64,000 bases of DNA from NCBI RefSeq assembly GCF_042680805.1, contig NZ_JBHUEM010000003.1, positions 372,001-436,000 of the forward strand, read 5' to 3'. Position numbers and translations under genes: made by a program. Under the pieces are notes generated by a model. It had not been told where the DNA came from. It did not search any database and worked only from the letters and a program-made list of their open reading frames with translations. Of this stretch, positions 24,264 through 32,700 are shown piece by piece. This DNA is from Bacillus_CJ salitolerans (lineage in GTDB: Bacteria; Bacillota; Bacilli; Bacillales; SA4). The stretch's first letter is position 1; each line of letters begins with the position of its first letter.

Positions 24264-25496
24264 ATGGAGATTATTGATAAAAGGAATGAACTGCCAAGTC
24301 ATCCAACAAAGACATATCGTAGAAGAGCACTTTCTGCCATAAAAAATATTGCGATTCATCATAGCGCGACAACTTCTGGGAGTGCCGAAAGCTTTGCCAG
24401 GTATCATGTAAATGAGTTAGACTGGCCAGGGATTGGGTATCACTTTGTTATAGATAAGGATGGCGATATTATTCAGTGCCATGACCTCGAAGTGATTAGC
24501 TATCATGTTGGAAATAGTAACTCTAGGGCACTTGGGATTTGTATGGTCGGTGATTTTCGAACGCAGCAGTTGACTGACCCTCAGCGTAAGGCAACATTGA
24601 ATCTAATCCTCGATTTAGTAGATCAGCTTGAGCACGTAGGTATTAATGATGTTTGGGGCCATCAGGAGTTTCCAGGTTATGAATGGAAGCCTTGTCCGTC
24701 CGTCAATATGGAAAATATCAGAGCAGAATTACTTTCCATCCAAAAAGGGGGCTCACCTATATATTATCGATCTCCATCCTATATTTCAGGTAGGAGGAAA
24801 AGAACCTACTTAAGCATTGGAGATCAAGGTGATGACGTATTGGCACTGCAGGAGAGACTTACTGAGTTGAATTTCAAACCGGGTGATGTGGATGGTATAT
24901 TTGGAAAAATTACAGAGGATAGTGTTAAACGATTTCAACGGGCAGCTAGCTTAAACATTGATGGGGTTGTCGGGCCATTGACTAGAGAGGCATTAAAAAG
25001 CTATGAAGCCGTTTCAAACATTGAACTTGCATCTCCAACTGATGAGGCAGATGATCAGGAAAGTATGTACGAAATGGAGTCAAGGCGTCTTTTACGACTA
25101 CTTCGGCCTTATATGAGGGGCGACGATATACGAAATATCCAACAAAAGGTAGGAGCAGTCGAGGATGGGATTTATGGTCCAAGTACAGCAGAGTTAGTGA
25201 GGGAATTCCAAAGAAAAAATAACTTAGTATCAGATGGAATCGTCGGACCAAGAACGTGGCAAGCTCTGGATCGTACAAGTACAAGAGGAGTTCCGTACTC
25301 ACGCCTATTATTCTTAAATAATCCGTATATGCAAGGGCGTGATGTAAAAAGAATTCAGGAAGCGTTAACGATTACAGCAGATGGGATTTATGGCCCCTTA
25401 ACAGATCAAGCAGTTAAGTCTTTTCAACGTCGTGAAAGGCTTAATGTTGATGGTATAGTAGGGGAAAGAACATGGAATCGATTATTTCAGGCATAG
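24264..25496 (+). CDS. N-acetylmuramoyl-L-alanine amidase with three peptidoglycan-binding repeats
   Basis: This 410-residue cell-wall hydrolase has an N-terminal Amidase_2/PGRP-type zinc amidase (about residues 20-155: IHHSATT at 31-37, GYHFVIDKDG, WGHQEFPGYEWKPCPS with the later His and Cys ligands). Three PG_binding_1 modules follow, recognisable by LSIGDQGDDVLALQERL, DGIFGKITEDSVKRFQ, DGIYGPSTAELVREFQ and DGIYGPLTDQAVKSFQ. No signal peptide is visible, so export must use another route, lysis, or a mother-cell/forespore setting. The ATG at 24264 follows GAGGGGTGATA. It may derive from a phage endolysin or be a sporulation/germination hydrolase; the sequence does not decide. Confidence 0.85.
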   Translation: MEIIDKRNELPSHPTKTYRRRALSAIKNIAIHHSATTSGSAESFARYHVNELDWPGIGYHFVIDKDGDIIQCHDLEVISYHVGNSNSRALGICMVGDFRTQQLTDPQRKATLNLILDLVDQLEHVGINDVWGHQEFPGYEWKPCPSVNMENIRAELLSIQKGGSPIYYRSPSYISGRRKRTYLSIGDQGDDVLALQERLTELNFKPGDVDGIFGKITEDSVKRFQRAASLNIDGVVGPLTREALKSYEAVSNIELASPTDEADDQESMYEMESRRLLRLLRPYMRGDDIRNIQQKVGAVEDGIYGPSTAELVREFQRKNNLVSDGIVGPRTWQALDRTSTRGVPYSRLLFLNNPYMQGRDVKRIQEALTITADGIYGPLTDQAVKSFQRRERLNVDGIVGERTWNRLFQA

Positions 25497-25527
25497 ACTT
25501 TCACTTATAAAAGTGGGAGTCTTTATT
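25495..25527 (+). terminator. Terminator of the amidase gene
   Basis: AGACTTTCACTT pairs with AAGTGGGAGTCT (two G-U pairs) around ATAA, followed by a T-rich tail. Confidence 0.75.
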
Positions 25528-25555
25528 TGTGGATAACTGAGCGATATGCGTGGTA

Positions 25556-25602
25556 ATCCGGCTCCAGCGACCAGCCCGCCTGAGGTCAAATAACCTGTAA
25601 TG
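25556..25602. repeat. Dispersed repeat, decayed partial copy 4a
   Basis: AATCCGGCTCCAGCGACCAG followed by CCCGCCTGAGGTCAAATAAC resembles the outer arms of the dispersed repeat with the central hairpin deleted. A full copy follows 20 bp later. Confidence 0.55.
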
Positions 25603-25622
25603 TTTTATTCAATTATCAAGAA

Positions 25623-25806
25623 AGTATAAAAGTTAGTGACTTGGAATCCAGCTCCAGCACCCAGCCAGGATGAAATGGCGACGATTATTGCCATTTCATC
25701 CTATTCAAGGTCAAATAACCCTAAATGAAAAGGGGAAAAGCACTCTTTTTCTCATTTAGGAACATTTGCTCTGATTGAGGCGAACCGGTGCGCAACTCCT
25801 TTTTTT
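25623..25806. repeat. Dispersed cloverleaf-like repeat, copy 4b
   Basis: Order: AGTATAAAAGTTAGTG, TCCAGCTCCAGCACCCAGCC, the hairpin GATGAAATGGC...GCCATTTCATC, CTATTCAAGG, the hairpin CTAAATGA...TCATTTAG, then GAGGCGAACCGGTGCGC. The outer pair here is GCACC with GGTGC, where copy 3 has GCGCCC with GGGCGC, so both arms have changed together. It lies between the amidase and DUF4349 genes. Confidence 0.82.
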
Positions 25807-25859
25807 CTTTGTAACATTTTTGTAACAATTGCGTCTAATGATGAAAAGGAGGGATTGTC

Positions 25860-26858
25860 ATGAAAATGAAAAGCATGATAATAAGTATGGTGTTTATAAT
25901 GATGATATTCACTGTGAGTGCGTGCAGTGGTGGATCACAGCTTTCCACAGAGGAATCAACCAGTTCAGATAGTCAAGCGGCACAGGATTCCACAGAGGAA
26001 TCAACCAGTTCAGATAGTCAAGTGGCACAGAATTCTGCATCGATGGAGTCAAAATCAACTGAAAATTCTATGAAAATGAAACAGGAAGGTGCAGATTCTG
26101 GAACAGAGCTACTAACTAGTGAAATAAAAAATGTAACCGATCAAATGATTATTTACCATGCTAACATCCGTATGGAAGTGAAGGATTTTATGGAAGCTAG
26201 AGAAAATATTATCAATTATATAACAAAGAACAATGGATACATTGCAAATTCTACAACAGAACAGATGCATGATGGTAATTTAGGTGGCTCCCTAACAATT
26301 CGGATTCCACAAGAACATTTTCAAACAGTTATCAATCAGGCAGAATCGTTGAGTGTAAGAATTCATCATCAAACCATTGAAGGACAAGATGTGACAGAAG
26401 AATATGTGGATCTCAATTCTCGATTAAAATCAAAGGAAGTTGTGGAACAAAGATTGTTGGGCTTTATGCAAAAGGCAGATAAAACAGAGGATTTATTAAA
26501 AATTTCTTCTGATTTGGGGCGAGTTCAAGAAGAAATTGAACAAATTAAAGGTAGGGTCCATTATTTACAAAATCAAGTTTCTTTTTCTACAATCCATCTA
26601 TCCATTTTCGAAAATAAAGTAATTGTGCCATCGATTGATGAAAAAGATACAAACACTTGGGATAAAACGAAAAAGCAATTTGTGAATAGTATTCAGTTTT
26701 TACTTAGTCTTGCATCTGGAATATTTATTTTTATAATTGGGAATTCACCTGTTTTACTATTCTTTGCGCTAGTAGCTATTATGGTTATCTTGATTATTCG
26801 TCATCAAAAGAAAAAACTGCATAAGAAGGGTTCAGAAGAAAATTCAAACATGGAATAG
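25860..26858 (+). CDS. DUF4349 lipoprotein
   Basis: This 332-residue lipoprotein has a lipobox ending VSAC (C22), a Ser/Thr/Glu-rich linker, a DUF4349 domain (about residues 85-260, with YHANIRMEVKDFMEAR and a long helical coiled-coil segment around KISSDLGRVQEEIEQIKGRV), and a C-terminal membrane helix (FLLSLASGIFIFIIGNS and following) ending in a basic tail. It is thus anchored at both ends in the membrane. The linker contains an exact-frame 45-bp tandem duplication. The ribosome site is AAAAGGAGGGATTG. Function unknown. Confidence 0.82.
   Translation: MKMKSMIISMVFIMMIFTVSACSGGSQLSTEESTSSDSQAAQDSTEESTSSDSQVAQNSASMESKSTENSMKMKQEGADSGTELLTSEIKNVTDQMIIYHANIRMEVKDFMEARENIINYITKNNGYIANSTTEQMHDGNLGGSLTIRIPQEHFQTVINQAESLSVRIHHQTIEGQDVTEEYVDLNSRLKSKEVVEQRLLGFMQKADKTEDLLKISSDLGRVQEEIEQIKGRVHYLQNQVSFSTIHLSIFENKVIVPSIDEKDTNTWDKTKKQFVNSIQFLLSLASGIFIFIIGNSPVLLFFALVAIMVILIIRHQKKKLHKKGSEENSNME
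25944..26033 (+). repeat. 45-bp tandem duplication in the DUF4349 linker
   Basis: Two consecutive 45-bp units starting TCCACAGAGGAATCAACCAG differ at only a few bases. They encode STEESTSSDSQAAQD and STEESTSSDSQVAQN, so the duplication keeps the frame and appears recent. Confidence 0.9.
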
Positions 26859-26930
26859 AAGATAGAGACAATCACTCATCATATGATAAAATGGGGAGAA
26901 AAGATATAGCACCAAAATGGAGGAATATAT

Positions 26931-27593
26931 GTGAAAAAGGAGTTTGCAGTAATAGGTCTGGGGAGATTTGGTGGTAGTATATGCCGTTCATTAAGTCAAC
27001 AAGGAATGGAAGTACTTGCTATTGATATACATGAAGATAAAGTAAACGAATTTTCATCCATTGCTTCACATGCTGTTGTGGGAGATACAACTGATGAGAT
27101 GGTTTTAAAGAGTCTAGGGATTCGCAATTTTGATCATGTTATTGTTGCAATTGGTGATAATATTCAAGCAAGTATTTTAACAACGCTTATATTAAAGGAG
27201 TTAGGGGTCAAACATATTACAGTAAAAGCCCAGAATGACTATCATGAAAAAGTGTTAACGAAAATAGGGGCAGATCATATCGTGCATCCTGAGAGGGATA
27301 TGGGCCAGAGAATCGCTCATAACATCGTTTCCAATAATGTGTTAGATTACTTAGAGCTCTCCGATGAACATAGCATTGTAGAGATTATCGCTAGCAAACA
27401 TGTTGATGGATATTCTTTAATTGATTTAGATATCCGCGCGAAATATGGGATCAATATCGTCGCAATAAAGCGAGGCAAGGATATCCTTGTTTCACCACAA
27501 GCCTCTGAGCTCATCCGTCAAGGAGATATACTCATTGTAATTGGCGCTGACACTGATATTAATCGGTTTGAAAAGAATTTAATAGAAGATTAA
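26931..27593 (+). CDS. ktrC: K+ uptake regulatory subunit KtrC (TrkA family)
   Basis: This 220-residue cytosolic gating ring subunit belongs to Ktr potassium transporters. An N-terminal RCK/Rossmann domain with GLGRFG (G9-G11-G14) and DIHEDKV binds ATP/ADP, and a C-terminal RCK_C domain (from about residue 135) is the known c-di-AMP site in the family. The sequence and the convergence with rnjA match B. subtilis KtrC (YkqB). No ktrD/ktrB membrane subunit is in the window, as in B. subtilis where ktrD is elsewhere. Start is GTG at 26931 with GGAGGAA upstream. Confidence 0.92.
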   Translation: MKKEFAVIGLGRFGGSICRSLSQQGMEVLAIDIHEDKVNEFSSIASHAVVGDTTDEMVLKSLGIRNFDHVIVAIGDNIQASILTTLILKELGVKHITVKAQNDYHEKVLTKIGADHIVHPERDMGQRIAHNIVSNNVLDYLELSDEHSIVEIIASKHVDGYSLIDLDIRAKYGINIVAIKRGKDILVSPQASELIRQGDILIVIGADTDINRFEKNLIED

Positions 27594-27622
27594 AAAAGGC
27601 CTCTAGGAGGCCTTTTCTTTTT
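27592..27622. terminator. Bidirectional terminator between ktrC and rnjA
   Basis: AAAAAGGCCTC and GAGGCCTTTT form a stem with a 3-base loop, followed by CTTTTT. It touches the stop codons of both convergent genes. Confidence 0.85.
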
Positions 27623-29288
27623 AAACTTCCATAATGATTGGTAAGATCATTGGTCGTCTCTTTGTTTTTTCATAAAGGAATGGTGCTAATGTATCTGTAA
27701 TTTCATTTTTAATTTCAGACCATTGTGTCGTTTTTCGTTCCATTACTTTATTTAAATGATTCGTTATTAATTTTTGAGCATCGTTGATTAAATCGCCAGA
27801 TTCCCTCATATATACAAAACCGCGAGAAATTAAGTCAGGTCCTGCAGCAATTTTAAATTCTTTCATATTGATACTCACAACCACTATAACAAGACCTTCT
27901 TCGGAGAGAATACGGCGATCTCTTAGAACGATATTCCCTATATCGCCAATACCGCTTCCATCAATATACACATTCCCAGAAGGGATTTTACCGGACACGG
28001 ACGCTTCTTCTGAGCCTAAAGCGAGCACTTCCCCGTTATCCATAATAAAGCAGTTTTCCTCTTGAACACCACAATCAACAGCTAGCTTAACATGCATTTT
28101 TTGCATGCGGTACTCACCGTGAATAGGCATAAAATACTTTGGCTTCATTAATCTGAGCATTAACTTTTGCTCTTCTTGTCCACCGTGCCCTGAAGTATGA
28201 ATATCGTTCAATGAACCATGAATAACTTCTGCACCAGCACGGTACAAACGGTCAATTGTGCGACTAACACTGATGGTATTACCTGGAATAGGTGACGAAG
28301 AAAATACAACGGTATCACCAGGAATAATTTGAATTTGCCTATGTGTACCATTTGCGATTCTTGATAAAGCTGCCATTGGCTCCCCTTGGCTACCTGTGCA
28401 CAGAATTACCACACGATCAGCAGGCATACGGTTAATTTGTGAAGGCTCGATAATCGTATCCTTAGGACAACTGATATATCCAAGATCTTGGCCAATTGTG
28501 ATAGCTGCCTCCATACTTCTTCCGAATACAGCGATTTTCCGTCCGTTCAGTACAGCAGCTTCCACCACTTGTTGTAAGCGATGAATATTTGAAGCAAATG
28601 TTGCAAAAATGATTCTTCCTGATACTTTACGGAAAATCTCATGAATGCTCTCACCCACACGGCGTTCTGACATTGTGAAATGAGGAACTTCACTATTTGT
28701 AGAATCAGATAATAAACAGAGAACTCCTTCTTTTCCGATTTCAGCCATTTTTGTAATATTAGCTGGCTCTCCTACCGGAGTAAAATCGAATTTAAAATCA
28801 CCCGTGTGAACGATTTGTCCTGGAGGTGTTTTAACAACAATTCCGAAGGCATCTGGAATACTATGTGTCGTTCTGTAAAAAGAGACGGAAGTTTTTCTAA
28901 ACTTTATCACATCGTCTTCTTTAATCTCATGTAACTGAGCAGTCCGTAATAGCCCATGTTCTTCTAGTTTATTTTTAATTAAACCAAGGGCTAGTTTTCC
29001 AGCATAAATCGGAATATTTATTTCACGTAAAAGGTAAGGAATCCCCCCAATATGATCCTCATGTCCATGTGTAATAAATAATCCTTTAATTTTTTCAACA
29101 TTTTTGATTAAGTAGCTATAATCTGGAATAACATAATCGATGCCTAGTAATTCATCTTCAGGAAATTTTATCCCCGCATCAATAATTATGATTTCGTCCT
29201 GAAATTGAACTGCGTACGTATTTTTACCGATTTCACCCAGTCCGCCAAGGGCAAATACGGCTGTTTGGTCGTTTTTCACAAACTTCAT
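27621..29288 (-). CDS. rnjA: Ribonuclease J1
   Basis: This 555-residue RNase J1 is the major 5'-3' exoribonuclease and endonuclease of Firmicutes mRNA decay. The metallo-beta-lactamase site THGHEDHIGG lies at residues 73-82. The beta-CASP region follows (TFASNIHRLQQVVEAA, VILCTGSQGEP), then HTSGHGGQEE, FMPIHGEYRM and a C-terminal domain. Length matches B. subtilis RnjA (555). It is cotranscribed with rpoY, whose stop lies 2 bp upstream of its start; the ribosome site GGAGACGG lies inside rpoY. Confidence 0.96.
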   Translation of the reverse strand: MKFVKNDQTAVFALGGLGEIGKNTYAVQFQDEIIIIDAGIKFPEDELLGIDYVIPDYSYLIKNVEKIKGLFITHGHEDHIGGIPYLLREINIPIYAGKLALGLIKNKLEEHGLLRTAQLHEIKEDDVIKFRKTSVSFYRTTHSIPDAFGIVVKTPPGQIVHTGDFKFDFTPVGEPANITKMAEIGKEGVLCLLSDSTNSEVPHFTMSERRVGESIHEIFRKVSGRIIFATFASNIHRLQQVVEAAVLNGRKIAVFGRSMEAAITIGQDLGYISCPKDTIIEPSQINRMPADRVVILCTGSQGEPMAALSRIANGTHRQIQIIPGDTVVFSSSPIPGNTISVSRTIDRLYRAGAEVIHGSLNDIHTSGHGGQEEQKLMLRLMKPKYFMPIHGEYRMQKMHVKLAVDCGVQEENCFIMDNGEVLALGSEEASVSGKIPSGNVYIDGSGIGDIGNIVLRDRRILSEEGLVIVVVSINMKEFKIAAGPDLISRGFVYMRESGDLINDAQKLITNHLNKVMERKTTQWSEIKNEITDTLAPFLYEKTKRRPMILPIIMEV

Positions 29289-29290
29289 AA

Positions 29291-29500
29291 TTAGACCGTC
29301 TCCACTTTATAAGCTTCAGCTAGTTGCTCATACTCTAAAAAAGCACCTGTAACAGGCTGGACAAATTCAATGTTATAACGACGATCAGCTAATACTTGAC
29401 GAACTTCTCTTTCGCTGTTCGCTTCTACATATAACGTTTTTGTACGTTCTCTAACGGGTGCTTCAAAAATACTTTCTTGATAATAAATCTTAAATATCAT
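29291..29500 (-). CDS. rpoY: RNA polymerase epsilon subunit
   Basis: This 69-residue protein (MIFKIYYQESIFEAPVRERT start, YNIEFVQPVTGAFLEYEQ core) is RpoY/YkzG, the small epsilon subunit bound to RNA polymerase in Firmicutes. It is always encoded just before rnjA in Bacillus and is so here. The ATG has AAGGAGAGATAG upstream. It acts with core RNA polymerase at the nucleoid; roles in defence against phage protein and in polymerase stability have been proposed. Confidence 0.95.
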   Translation of the reverse strand: MIFKIYYQESIFEAPVRERTKTLYVEANSEREVRQVLADRRYNIEFVQPVTGAFLEYEQLAEAYKVETV

Positions 29501-29575
29501 TTCTATCTCTCCTTGAAATACGTTTATAGATCATGTTCATTTGTTTAAAAAGCCGTGCCGTACAATATGATAGGC

Positions 29576-29612
29576 AAAAAGCCACTTTTATGTTGGGGGT
29601 GTACTGGCTTTT
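29576..29612 (-). terminator. Terminator-like hairpin upstream of rpoY (inner)
   Basis: AAAAAGCCA and TGGCTTTTT pair around a 19-base loop. On the minus strand it lies between the small peptide frame and rpoY. Confidence 0.5.
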
Positions 29613-29652
29613 TACCATTATGAACGAATCTAATAAATAAATTTTTGCTTTC

Positions 29653-29676
29653 TAAAAAACTGGCTTTGAAGCCAGT
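29653..29676 (-). terminator. Terminator upstream of rpoY (outer)
   Basis: Read on the minus strand, ACTGGC TTCAAA GCCAGT is followed directly by TTTTTTAG, a compact intrinsic terminator. It would stop transcription coming from the cationic-peptide frame before rpoY. Confidence 0.65.
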
Positions 29677-29828
29677 AATTACTATATTTATATATAAGTG
29701 AAGACTTTTATATCTTCAAATGTAAATAACAAAGTATATCTGTCCTTCCATTATAACGAAAAAACAAAATATTTTCATGTTTTTTCTAACGTATGAAATT
29801 TTTAGTAATAAATGTGAGCAACTAGAAG

Positions 29829-29854
29829 ATGTCCTTCATTTATGTGAAGGACAT
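29829..29854. terminator. Hairpin downstream of the cationic-peptide frame
   Basis: ATGTCCTTCA and TGAAGGACAT form a perfect 10-bp stem with a 6-base loop. The plus strand has TTTT after it; on the minus strand the tail is CTTCTAG, so direction is uncertain. Confidence 0.55.
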
Positions 29855-29878
29855 TTTGTTTAGGTTGAATGATTTAAG

Positions 29879-29959
29879 TTAAGCAATTGTTTTTTTACGA
29901 AGAATATCGTTCCATTGTCTCCATAATCTTTTTCTAAGCTTTTTTAACATTTTACCCAT
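29879..29959 (-). CDS. Possible 26-residue cationic amphipathic peptide
   Basis: On the minus strand, GAAAGGAGAG sits just before an ATG opening a 26-codon frame: MGKMLKKLRKRLWRQW followed by NDILRKKTIA. Eleven residues are Lys or Arg, spaced with Leu, Trp and Ile so that a helix would be amphipathic. The spacing of the ribosome site to the ATG is short (about 4 bases). The frame is followed by a hairpin and, further on, by a clear terminator before rpoY, so it may be a small independent unit or a leader. It could be a membrane-active or regulatory peptide, or chance; no homologue is recognised. Confidence 0.45.
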   Translation of the reverse strand: MGKMLKKLRKRLWRQWNDILRKKTIA

Positions 29960-30131
29960 TCTCTCCTTTCAAGTCCAATGTTATACCTTTCACTGAGCGC
30001 TTGTTTGTTATTAGTATATGGAATAATAGACTAACCTTTCATGGGTATATATGGAATTGAAATCATATACATTGACAATAATTCTAGCTTCATTTAGCGT
30101 TTTGTTTAGATAAATGAGAGGGGTAGATGGA

Positions 30132-31031
30132 ATGGGGCGTCTGTATGGTGCTTTATTGATTTTAAGCTTAATATGGGGAACTTCATTTTTATTTATAAAA
30201 TTTCTTGTAGAACCATTGGGGGCATGGGGTGTTGTATTTTGGCGGTGCATTTTTGGTTTAATGATTCTGCTACTTGTTGTTACCGTTCGAAAGGAATGGA
30301 GAGCGATTAATAAACTACCCTATAAAATGATTTTTCTTGTATCCCTTCTTAATAATGCTATACCATGGGCACTCATTGCCCTTAGTGAGACCAAAATTTC
30401 TAGCAGCTTTGCATCATTATTGAATGCTACGACTCCAATCTGGACAGTGATAATAGGATATATTTGTTTTTCATCAAAGCTAAAAAATACCCAGTGGATC
30501 GGTGTAGCTATTGGTTTTTTAGGTATCATTATTTTGACTAACTTTAGTATTCTTAATTTATTTCAACAGTCTTTTATCGGCTTATTTACAATGATATTTG
30601 CTACCATTTGTTATGGTTTTTCAACCCATCTTTCTAGGAATTACTTAAGAGGTGTGAGCATCACGATGATATCGACAAGTACTTTAGCAGTATCGGCTGT
30701 CATTAGCTTCCTGTTTGCGATTATCTACAATCCTGAGGCTTTTCAAAACTTTGTAGAACTAGATGTTATCTTGTCCTTAGTAGGTTTGGGAATTTTTGGA
30801 TCAGGAATTGCCTATCTATTATATTATTATATGATTCAAAAGGGCTCAGCTGAGTTTGCTTCCTTAGTTACGTATCTCGTCCCGATTACAGCACTTATTT
30901 GGGGATATCTTTTTTTACGTGAAGAAATTACCTTATCCATGATTTTGGGTTTTTGTTTCATAATCTTTGGTGTTTATCTTACTTCAAAAAAACCAAGACA
31001 ATCAAAAATTCGCTCTAAAGCTATTGCCTAA
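30132..31031 (+). CDS. EamA/DMT-family transporter
   Basis: This 299-residue integral membrane protein has ten predicted helices arranged as two EamA repeats. Signatures include IWGTSFLFIKFLVEPLG in helix 1, NNAIPWALIALSE, a second-repeat GSGIAYLLYYYMIQKG and PITALIWGYLFLREEIT. Such transporters export metabolites or amino acids; the substrate is not predictable. The ATG at 30132 follows GAGAGGGG; an in-frame ATG at 30114 is upstream of that site. It is followed closely by ykrA and may share its transcript. Confidence 0.88.
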   Translation: MGRLYGALLILSLIWGTSFLFIKFLVEPLGAWGVVFWRCIFGLMILLLVVTVRKEWRAINKLPYKMIFLVSLLNNAIPWALIALSETKISSSFASLLNATTPIWTVIIGYICFSSKLKNTQWIGVAIGFLGIIILTNFSILNLFQQSFIGLFTMIFATICYGFSTHLSRNYLRGVSITMISTSTLAVSAVISFLFAIIYNPEAFQNFVELDVILSLVGLGIFGSGIAYLLYYYMIQKGSAEFASLVTYLVPITALIWGYLFLREEITLSMILGFCFIIFGVYLTSKKPRQSKIRSKAIA

Positions 31032-31063
31032 CTTTATTACCTAGAAAAAGGGGACTTATAAGA

Positions 31064-31834
31064 ATGAGAAAGATTGTATTTTTTGATATTGACGGGACAT
31101 TATTGGACCATGATAAAAAAATTCCTACTGATACAATAAAAGCTATACAGGAATTAAAGAAGAATGGTCATTTTGTAGCGATTGCTACAGGAAGAGCCCC
31201 ATTTATGTTTAGTGACATAAGAGAGGAGCTCTTAATTTCTTCCTATATTAGTTTTAATGGTCAGTATGTTGTAGTAGATAATGAACCTATTGTGAAGAAT
31301 TCATTAAGTAAAGCTACTTTAAAAAAATTACATGAGCATGCAAAAAAGAGTGGACATCCACTTGTCTTTATGAATCATGAAACAATGAAGGCAAGTGAGG
31401 GAAACCATCCTAATATACACGAAAGCTTAGGTACATTAAATTTTGCTCATCCAGAGGCAGATCCCTTATTTTATAACCACCATGATATTTACCAAACACT
31501 TTTATTCTGTGGGAAAGGTGAGGAAGATGAGTATGTGAATCGCTATGAAGATTTTCATTTTATTAGATGGCATGAAGTTTCTACAGATGTATTACCGAGT
31601 GGGGGATCAAAAGCAAAGGGAATCCATCATTTCATTAATGAACTAGGGTTTAAACGTGATGACGTAGTAGCGTTTGGAGATGGGCTAAATGATGTAGAAA
31701 TGCTTCGTTTTGCAGGTAGTGGAGTAGCGATGGGCAATGCGACACCCGAGGCAAAAGAAGCAGCAAATTATGTTACAAAGGCAGTAGATGATGGTGGAAT
31801 TGTACATGGGCTTGAACGTTTAAACCTAATATAA
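31064..31834 (+). CDS. ykrA: HAD-family (Cof-type) sugar/nucleotide phosphatase YkrA
   Basis: This 256-residue HAD hydrolase has the nucleophile motif DIDGTLLD at residues 7-14, motif II TGRAP, Lys of motif III (GGSKAKGIHHF) and motif IV GDGLNDVEML near residue 207. The large C2-type cap marks it as Cof-type, acting on phosphosugars or flavin mononucleotide-like compounds. Length and location between rpoY-rnjA and def match B. subtilis YkrA. AAAAAGGGG precedes the ATG. A strong terminator follows. Confidence 0.9.
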   Translation: MRKIVFFDIDGTLLDHDKKIPTDTIKAIQELKKNGHFVAIATGRAPFMFSDIREELLISSYISFNGQYVVVDNEPIVKNSLSKATLKKLHEHAKKSGHPLVFMNHETMKASEGNHPNIHESLGTLNFAHPEADPLFYNHHDIYQTLLFCGKGEEDEYVNRYEDFHFIRWHEVSTDVLPSGGSKAKGIHHFINELGFKRDDVVAFGDGLNDVEMLRFAGSGVAMGNATPEAKEAANYVTKAVDDGGIVHGLERLNLI

Positions 31835-31870
31835 AAAAGAGCGCCCAAGGGGAACTGGGCGTTCTTTTTT
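31834..31870. terminator. Bidirectional terminator between ykrA and def
   Basis: AAAGAGCGCCCAAG pairs with CTGGGCGTTCTTT, flanked by A-run and T-run. Confidence 0.88.
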
Positions 31871-31872
31871 AT

Positions 31873-32427
31873 TTATCGGTCAATGGGTTTTGCATGTTTA
31901 GGCTCAAGGAAAGGATCTTGATCATTAATATGGTCATAAAACATGACCCCGTTTAAATGATCGATTTCATGTTGAAAGACAATTGCTATTAGCCCTTTTA
32001 ACCTTAGTTTAACTTCTTCTCCATTTAATGTAGTTCCTTTTACCGTAACTTTTGCATACCTAGGAACGTAGCCAGGTACATCACGATCCACCGATAGACA
32101 GCCCTCACCACTTGTTAAATAACACATTTCAACTGAATGGCTAATAATTTTTGGGTTAAAGAGGGCATAACTATAAAGATTCTCTTGGTCATCTGTAACA
32201 TGAATAGCAATCATTCTTTTTGAAACATTAATTTGAGGTGCTGCTATTCCAATGCCAGGACGAAGTTGATATTTGGCAGCTATTTCTGGATCTTGACTGT
32301 TAATAACAAATTCGAGCATTTCCTTAAGAGTATTTTTTTCTTCCTCAGTTGGAGGAAGCTTTACCTCTTTTGCTACTTGTCGAAGTGTAGGATGTCCCTC
32401 TCGTATAACATCTTTCATTGTAATCAT
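31873..32427 (-). CDS. def: Peptide deformylase
   Basis: This 184-residue peptide deformylase removes the formyl group from nascent proteins. The three motifs are present: GIGIAAPQ, EGCLSVD and QHEIDHLNG, which supply the metal-binding Cys and two His and the catalytic Glu. Length and sequence match B. subtilis YkrB (DefB). The ATG at 32427 has AAGGAG nine bases upstream; an in-frame TTG at 32436 would extend it by three residues but is too close to that site. It is convergent with ykrA. Confidence 0.95.
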   Translation of the reverse strand: MITMKDVIREGHPTLRQVAKEVKLPPTEEEKNTLKEMLEFVINSQDPEIAAKYQLRPGIGIAAPQINVSKRMIAIHVTDDQENLYSYALFNPKIISHSVEMCYLTSGEGCLSVDRDVPGYVPRYAKVTVKGTTLNGEEVKLRLKGLIAIVFQHEIDHLNGVMFYDHINDQDPFLEPKHAKPIDR

Positions 32428-32700
32428 GATGAACAACTCCTTATGGCCATAAAGATATACTTTCGTTATTATATATATACGAATCCTTTACAGGATACCA
32501 TAACTGCTAGCTTTTAAAAAAGAAAACTATTAAATATTCCGATAAAATTGGAGATTTTTAAGTGAGTATGAAACTACATTACTTTACATAGGACTATTTT
32601 TTAGGACAAGTGCATATGGATGGAATATAGTTTTGGTTGTAAAAATGTTTAGAAAAAATTATAGTAGAACTTGGAGTATAAAGGGGGAAATTCTAAAACG

